In this document: positions 30,934-34,516 of the stretch, in pieces
Position numbering within the stretch: position 1 is the first letter of the stretch
Layout of the letters: each line of letters begins with the position of its first letter
NCBI GenBank assembly: GCA_014382245.1
Contig: JACNKC010000021.1
Coordinates: forward strand, 1 to 34,516
Direction of reading: 5' to 3'
Length of the DNA stretch: 34,516 bases
Source: Pseudomonadota bacterium
Lineage (GTDB): Bacteria > Desulfobacterota > Binatia > UBA1149
The notes under the pieces: generated by a model
Told to the model about the DNA's origin: nothing
Databases searched by the model: none
Seen by the model: the letters and a program-made list of their open reading frames with translations, nothing else
Made by a program: the position numbers and the translations under genes

Positions 30934-31817
30934 TCCTCGGCGTCACCGGTAACCACCGGCAGGTCGAGTATTTCGTCCTCTCGCTGCACGCGCAGGCGGA
31001 CGGTGTCACCCGGCTTGTGCATCCACAACAGGTGGTAGAGATCCGCGCGGTCCTCGAGCTCGGTGTCGTTAAGCGCGAGCATCACGTCGCCGGCGTGCAG
31101 CCCCGCGCGCTCACCCGGGCTCTCGGGCATTATGCCCGCCAATACCGTCTGCCCGGGCAGCGAGTAGCAGAACATTCCTATCCAGGCCCGCGCCGGGCGC
31201 GAGACCCTTCGCCCGCTGGCCAGCAACTCCTCGCTGTGGTCGTAAAAAAGCTCGGCCGGAATCGCCAACGACTGCCTGCCGACTATGCCCAGGTTGAGCG
31301 AGACAATGCCCAGCAGCTCGCCCCTGCTGTTGGCCAGCGCGCCACCACCCTGCCCCGGGCTGGCCACCGACAGGCTGAGCGCTCTTTCGAGGCGGTACTC
31401 CCAGTAGGCATCAAAGGGCTCCGCCGAGGTAACCACGCCACTGTCCGTGCGTCTTTCCATGCCCTCGGTGGCGGCCACTATAAAAACGTCGCCGCCAGGA
31501 CCAATGGTGTTTGAATCGCCGGGCGCTATGGCAGGAACAAACTGGTCGATGTCGACCACGGCCAGCCCGCTGCCGTAGTCGTGGGCAACAACCCGCCCTT
31601 CTACGCTGGAGCCCTCGAGGTCCGTCACCTGTACGCTGTCGGCACCAACTACCACGTAGTTGGGAACCAGCACGAGGCCGGCCTCGTCAACGACCGTGCC
31701 ACTGCCCGAGCGCTTGAGCCCCAGCACCGCCACCGTGGGATGCCCCGCGGACACATTGACGTCGACGGCAACCGTACAACGGGCCACCGAGTGCAGAAGT
31801 TCCAGCGGTGCCTCCAC
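30903..31817 (-). CDS. HtrA-like protein with inactive protease domain plus PDZ domain
   Basis: A 304-residue protein starting at GTG. Residues about 10-200 follow the HtrA/DegP chymotrypsin fold, but each catalytic residue is replaced. The His region reads GSGTVVDEAGLVLVPNYVVVGA (Tyr54 for His). The Asp region reads HDYGSGLAVVDI (Gly84 for Asp). The Ser region reads SPGQGGGALANSRGELLG (Gly157 for Ser). A PDZ domain follows (about 210-285, PGERAGLHAGDVMLALNDTELEDRADLYHLL). There is no signal peptide or membrane anchor, so it is probably cytoplasmic. Likely a binding or scaffold pseudoenzyme; peptide capture by PDZ is inference. Divergently transcribed from pabB through back-to-back promoters. 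Confidence 0.85.
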   Translation of the reverse strand: MEAPLELLHSVARCTVAVDVNVSAGHPTVAVLGLKRSGSGTVVDEAGLVLVPNYVVVGADSVQVTDLEGSSVEGRVVAHDYGSGLAVVDIDQFVPAIAPGDSNTIGPGGDVFIVAATEGMERRTDSGVVTSAEPFDAYWEYRLERALSLSVASPGQGGGALANSRGELLGIVSLNLGIVGRQSLAIPAELFYDHSEELLASGRRVSRPARAWIGMFCYSLPGQTVLAGIMPESPGERAGLHAGDVMLALNDTELEDRADLYHLLWMHKPGDTVRLRVQREDEILDLPVVTGDAEDYFSSDEISA

Positions 31818-31823
31818 GAGAGG

Positions 31824-31852
31824 AACCTATTCCCGTGCTGGCGGCGCAGCAA
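31824..31852 (-). promoter_or_regulatory. Sigma70-like promoter of the HtrA-like gene
   Basis: On the minus strand, TTGCTG (31852-31847), 17 nt, TAGGTT (31829-31824). It ends 6 nt before the GTG at 31817, implying a leaderless transcript. Confidence 0.55.
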
Positions 31853-31858
31853 GTCCGC

Positions 31859-31887
31859 TTGACCACACCGGGATCCGCACCTAACAG
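31859..31887 (+). promoter_or_regulatory. Sigma70-like promoter of pabB-pabC
   Basis: TTGACC (31859-31864), 17 nt, TAACAG (31882-31887), ending 7 nt before the GTG at 31895. Its -35 is only 6 bp from the -35 of the divergent HtrA-like promoter. Confidence 0.55.
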
Positions 31888-31894
31888 GTAGAGG

Positions 31895-33274
31895 GTGACC
31901 CGAACCCGTGCAGGACAGGCGGCGCAGGCCCCCAAGTCGCTGCTGTCATACAACGCGAGCAAGCCCTGGGCCTTCATGCTCGACCGGGCGGGGCCGGGCT
32001 GCGGAGGGCTGGCCTCCTGGGCCGGTTCGCGGCCAGCGTCGCTGTTGCTCGTAGAGCCGTCGGGGCAGTCGCGGCTGTGGAGCGAAGGCACATGGACCAG
32101 CCCCGACCTCGGGCCGGTTGAATCTATCGCGCGCTTCGTTGAGGCCGGACAGGCCGAGGCCCTGTCCCCGGTGCCTCCGGGTGTGGGCCCACTGCCACGA
32201 ACGGTTGGCTTCATAGCTTACGAGCTGGGCGCTTTCATAGAGAAACGCATGCCCAGGGCTGCGCGGCCGTCGAAGCAACCGCTTGCCGTGTTGTGCACCT
32301 ACGACCGGGTGCAGGGCTGGGACCGAGCGAGCGGTAGAAGTTTCAAACTGGATTTCAGCCGGCGGCTGACCAACGCCTGCCCACCTCCCCTGCCCGTGCT
32401 CGACAGCGAAACACGCGACGAGGACAACGACCGAAAACTCTACGCCAGCGGGTTTGCGCGCATTGCCAGTGCCATACGCGACGGCGAGATCTACCAGGCC
32501 AACCTGTCGCGCTGCATCGCGGCCCACTACGACGCCGAGCCCTGGCAACTGTACGAGAGCATGCGTCGTCACCAACCCGTGCCGCGCGGGTTCTTCATGG
32601 ACTGCGGCGGTCTGCAGGTGCTGGGCAACTCGCCCGAATGCCTGCTGGCGATAGACGGCGAGCGGATATCTACCTTTCCGATCAAGGGAACCCGCGCGCG
32701 CGCCGCTCAACCCGCCCTCGACGAGGCGGCTGCGGCCGAGTTGCTCGCCGACCCCAAGGAGATGGCCGAGCACCTGATGATTGTTGATCTCGAGCGCAAC
32801 GACCTCGGCCGCGTGTGCGCCACGGGCAGCGTAGAAGTCACCGACTTTGCCGCCCTGCGCAGCTTTGCGACCGTGCACCACCTCGAATCCCAGGTGCGCG
32901 GTCAACTGTGCCCGGGAACGGGGTTGGAAGAAATTCTACGGGCGGTTTTTCCCGGCGGCTCGATAACCGGCGCACCACGAATCCGCGCCGTCGAAATAAT
33001 AGCCGAAGTGGAACAGGAAGAACGGGGCGTGTACACCGGTAGCTGCGGCAGCTTCAACGGCCCGCGTTCGGTGGACCTCAACGTCGCCATACGCACGGCG
33101 GTGGGCTCCTGTGGCCAACTGCGCTATCGCAGCGGCGGTGGCGTGGTTGCCGATTCGACCATGGAAAACGAATACGAAGAAACACGCAGCAAGGCCCGCG
33201 CTTTTCTCGAAGCACTTACACTGCACCCGGGGTCGGCCACCACGGGACCTTCGCGAGCCGGAGCCCGGGTGTGA
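31895..33274 (+). CDS. pabB: Aminodeoxychorismate synthase component I
   Basis: A 459-residue chorismate-binding enzyme that, with an amidotransferase (PabA, not in the window), makes 4-amino-4-deoxychorismate for folate. The C-terminal domain has GEIYQANLSRC, LGNSPECLL, PIKGTRAR (the Lys typical of PabB rather than TrpE), and EMAEHLMIVDLERNDLGRVC. FPGGSITGAPRIRAVEII, YTGSCGSF and DLNVAIRT follow, then VVADSTMENEYEET. The N-terminal part (GFIAYELGAFIEKR) fits the lid region. Starts with GTG; a promoter lies 7 nt upstream. Overlaps pabC by 4 nt (GTGA). Confidence 0.93.
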   Translation: MTRTRAGQAAQAPKSLLSYNASKPWAFMLDRAGPGCGGLASWAGSRPASLLLVEPSGQSRLWSEGTWTSPDLGPVESIARFVEAGQAEALSPVPPGVGPLPRTVGFIAYELGAFIEKRMPRAARPSKQPLAVLCTYDRVQGWDRASGRSFKLDFSRRLTNACPPPLPVLDSETRDEDNDRKLYASGFARIASAIRDGEIYQANLSRCIAAHYDAEPWQLYESMRRHQPVPRGFFMDCGGLQVLGNSPECLLAIDGERISTFPIKGTRARAAQPALDEAAAAELLADPKEMAEHLMIVDLERNDLGRVCATGSVEVTDFAALRSFATVHHLESQVRGQLCPGTGLEEILRAVFPGGSITGAPRIRAVEIIAEVEQEERGVYTGSCGSFNGPRSVDLNVAIRTAVGSCGQLRYRSGGGVVADSTMENEYEETRSKARAFLEALTLHPGSATTGPSRAGARV

Positions 33275-34182
33275 GTAAAAGGCCAGCAAGCAAGGGGCCG
33301 TTCTGTTTTCTCAACGGTCGCTACCCGCCACTTGCCGAGGCCACCATCCCGGCGCTCGACCGAGGCTTCCTCTTCGGGGAGGGGCTGTTCGAAACCTGGC
33401 GCACCTACAGGGGACGACCCTTCGCCGTAAAAGAACACGTCCAGCGCATGAAGCGCTCTGCCCGCATGCTGCAGATCCCCTTCGATCCCGACGAGAACTG
33501 GGAAGGGCGCACGCTGACCCTGGGCCGCAAGAACGGGCTGGCCGACAGTTCCTGCGCCGTGAGACTGACCATCACCGGCGGCACCGGGCCGGTGACCCTG
33601 GTGCCGGGGCCTCGCCGGAAACCAACCCGGCTGATGCTGTTCAGGCCCATGGAGCCGGGCCTGTCCGAGGCCCGCGAGAACGGCGTCGCCGTTCACATGG
33701 TGGACTTCGGCGACGGCGTCAACCCGGCCGTGCGAAACCTCAAGGCGCCTTCAAACTACCTCACTGCCGTGCTCGGCAGAACCGAGGCTCGCAAGCGCAA
33801 CTGCTTTGAGTCTCTGTACCGGCTCGAAGACGGCACCGTGCTCGAGGGCACGACAAGCAACGTGTTCGCGGTGATGGCCGGACAACTGGTCACCACCCCG
33901 GTAGCCGGCGGGGTGCTGCCGGGCATAACCCGCGCGCTGGCGTTACGGCTCGGCCGCAGGATAGCCCCCGTTGTCGAACGCCCGCTCACGGTCAAAGATC
34001 TCGCTGCCGCCGACGAGATTTTTATAACCTCGTCCTCTATCGAGGTGGTGCCCGTCACCCGCGCGGGACGGCAGCGCGTAGGCAACGGCAAAGTGGGAGA
34101 ACTCACCCGCGAGTTGCAGAAACTCTACCGGGCCTACGTGTCACGGGCTATAGGCCTGCCGGTAGACGAGCTCGGCGAATAA
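33271..34182 (+). CDS. pabC: Aminodeoxychorismate lyase (class IV aminotransferase fold)
   Basis: A 303-residue PLP enzyme. Family marks are FLNGRYPPLAEATIPALDRGFLFGEGLFETWRT, KEHVQRMKRSARML, the PLP lysine in RNLKAPSNYLTAVLGR, GTVLEGTTSNVFAV, GGVLPGITRALAL, and EIFITSSSIEVVPV. PabC eliminates pyruvate from aminodeoxychorismate to give p-aminobenzoate. Direct coupling to pabB by a GTGA overlap supports this over branched-chain or D-amino acid aminotransferase, which share the fold. Ends 29 nt from the convergent membrane-protein gene. Confidence 0.88.
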   Translation: MSKRPASKGPFCFLNGRYPPLAEATIPALDRGFLFGEGLFETWRTYRGRPFAVKEHVQRMKRSARMLQIPFDPDENWEGRTLTLGRKNGLADSSCAVRLTITGGTGPVTLVPGPRRKPTRLMLFRPMEPGLSEARENGVAVHMVDFGDGVNPAVRNLKAPSNYLTAVLGRTEARKRNCFESLYRLEDGTVLEGTTSNVFAVMAGQLVTTPVAGGVLPGITRALALRLGRRIAPVVERPLTVKDLAAADEIFITSSSIEVVPVTRAGRQRVGNGKVGELTRELQKLYRAYVSRAIGLPVDELGE

Positions 34183-34211
34183 GCGACTGGGCTTCCGGGC
34201 AGCCATGCGGC

Positions 34212-34516
34212 TCAGGAAAACACGAGCAAGCCAACGATGCCGGTGAGCGCGTAGGCCACCGTGCCCAGCAGCGCTGCCCACATAACGGTCAGGCGGGTGC
34301 CCGACTGGCCAGTGGTTTCCCAGGTCCACACGCCCAGCGCCAGCGGACCCGACAAGGCCAGCATGGCCCAGGGCATGGCCATGCGCTGGGGATCACCGGC
34401 GAGCGCGAGGGGCGACACCATGCCCCACTCGATGGGGTAGACCAGTACCGAAAGCGCCACGATGCGCAAGGCACCGCCGCGACCCCGGCCACCCGACACG
34501 GGAATGGTCTGGGGAG
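34212..34516 (-). CDS. Membrane protein of unknown function (5' end outside window)
   Basis: The frame is open from the TGA at 34212 to the right edge, so only about 100 C-terminal residues are present; an internal GTG at 34499 is unlikely to be the start. Three hydrophobic segments are seen: LRIVALSVLVYPIEWGMVSPLAL, WAMLALSGPLALGVWTW, and MWAALLGTVAYALTGIVGLLVF at the C-terminus. No family is recognised. Strand is opposite to pabC. Confidence 0.6.
   Translation of the reverse strand, partial: PQTIPVSGGRGRGGALRIVALSVLVYPIEWGMVSPLALAGDPQRMAMPWAMLALSGPLALGVWTWETTGQSGTRLTVMWAALLGTVAYALTGIVGLLVFS

Overview
The window is GC-rich (about two-thirds G+C by eye), densely packed bacterial chromosome. 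Several features point to a deltaproteobacterial-type lineage such as Myxococcota or Candidatus Binatota. These are a secreted protein with Myxococcus-type cysteine-rich repeats and Ser/Thr linkers, the order tmk-holB-metG-tatD, GspA/GspB secretion proteins, and a MoeA with a fused binding-protein domain. This placement is inference from gene content. No tRNA, rRNA, IS element, phage, CRISPR array or origin was recognised.

Layout. Positions 1-1624 (-) hold a partial modular secreted protein. Positions 1915-4459 (+) hold an AsmA-like protein and a GluQ-like enzyme whose zinc loop is degenerate. Positions 4508-6231 (+) are a compact run of four translationally coupled small pseudopilin-like genes (GspH/I/J/K-like). 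Positions 6303-10363 (+) carry tmk, holB, metG and tatD. Positions 10367-14291 (-) carry phaR, a conserved small gene, fur, and a cytochrome c-FTR1 iron permease behind a candidate Fur box. Positions 14417-18177 (+) hold a Nit-family amidase and two consecutive moeA genes. Positions 18186-25381 (-) hold rpoD, a flippase-like membrane protein, a DUF502 protein, a ROK kinase, proS and pyrF, in three or so transcription units. A sulfatase-like lipoprotein follows (25633-27084, +). Next come gspA-gspB (27877-29649 and 27095-27880, -), an MFS transporter (+), an HtrA-like protein that has lost its catalytic triad (-), pabB-pabC for p-aminobenzoate synthesis (+), and a partial membrane protein at the right edge (-).

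How the genes work together. The window is mostly housekeeping: DNA precursor supply and replication, aminoacylation, pyrimidine, folate and molybdenum cofactor synthesis, the primary sigma factor, and iron uptake with its regulator. It also carries a dispersed type II secretion/type IV pilus-like contribution, made of the minor pseudopilins and GspA/GspB, without the core secretion ATPase or secretin.

Most striking signals. (1) At least six genes have a sigma70-like -35/-10 pair whose -10 ends only 6-9 nt before the start codon, implying leaderless mRNAs. Two of these promoters lie back to back in a 77-bp gap. (2) An HtrA-like protein lacks His, Asp and Ser of the triad. (3) A 33-bp tandem repeat duplicates the prepilin-peptidase-like motif of a GspK-like protein. 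(4) A 15-bp tandem repeat sits where GluQ normally has zinc ligands. No clearly new multi-gene system was found. The pseudopilin cassette and the pseudo-protease are the best candidates for something undescribed.
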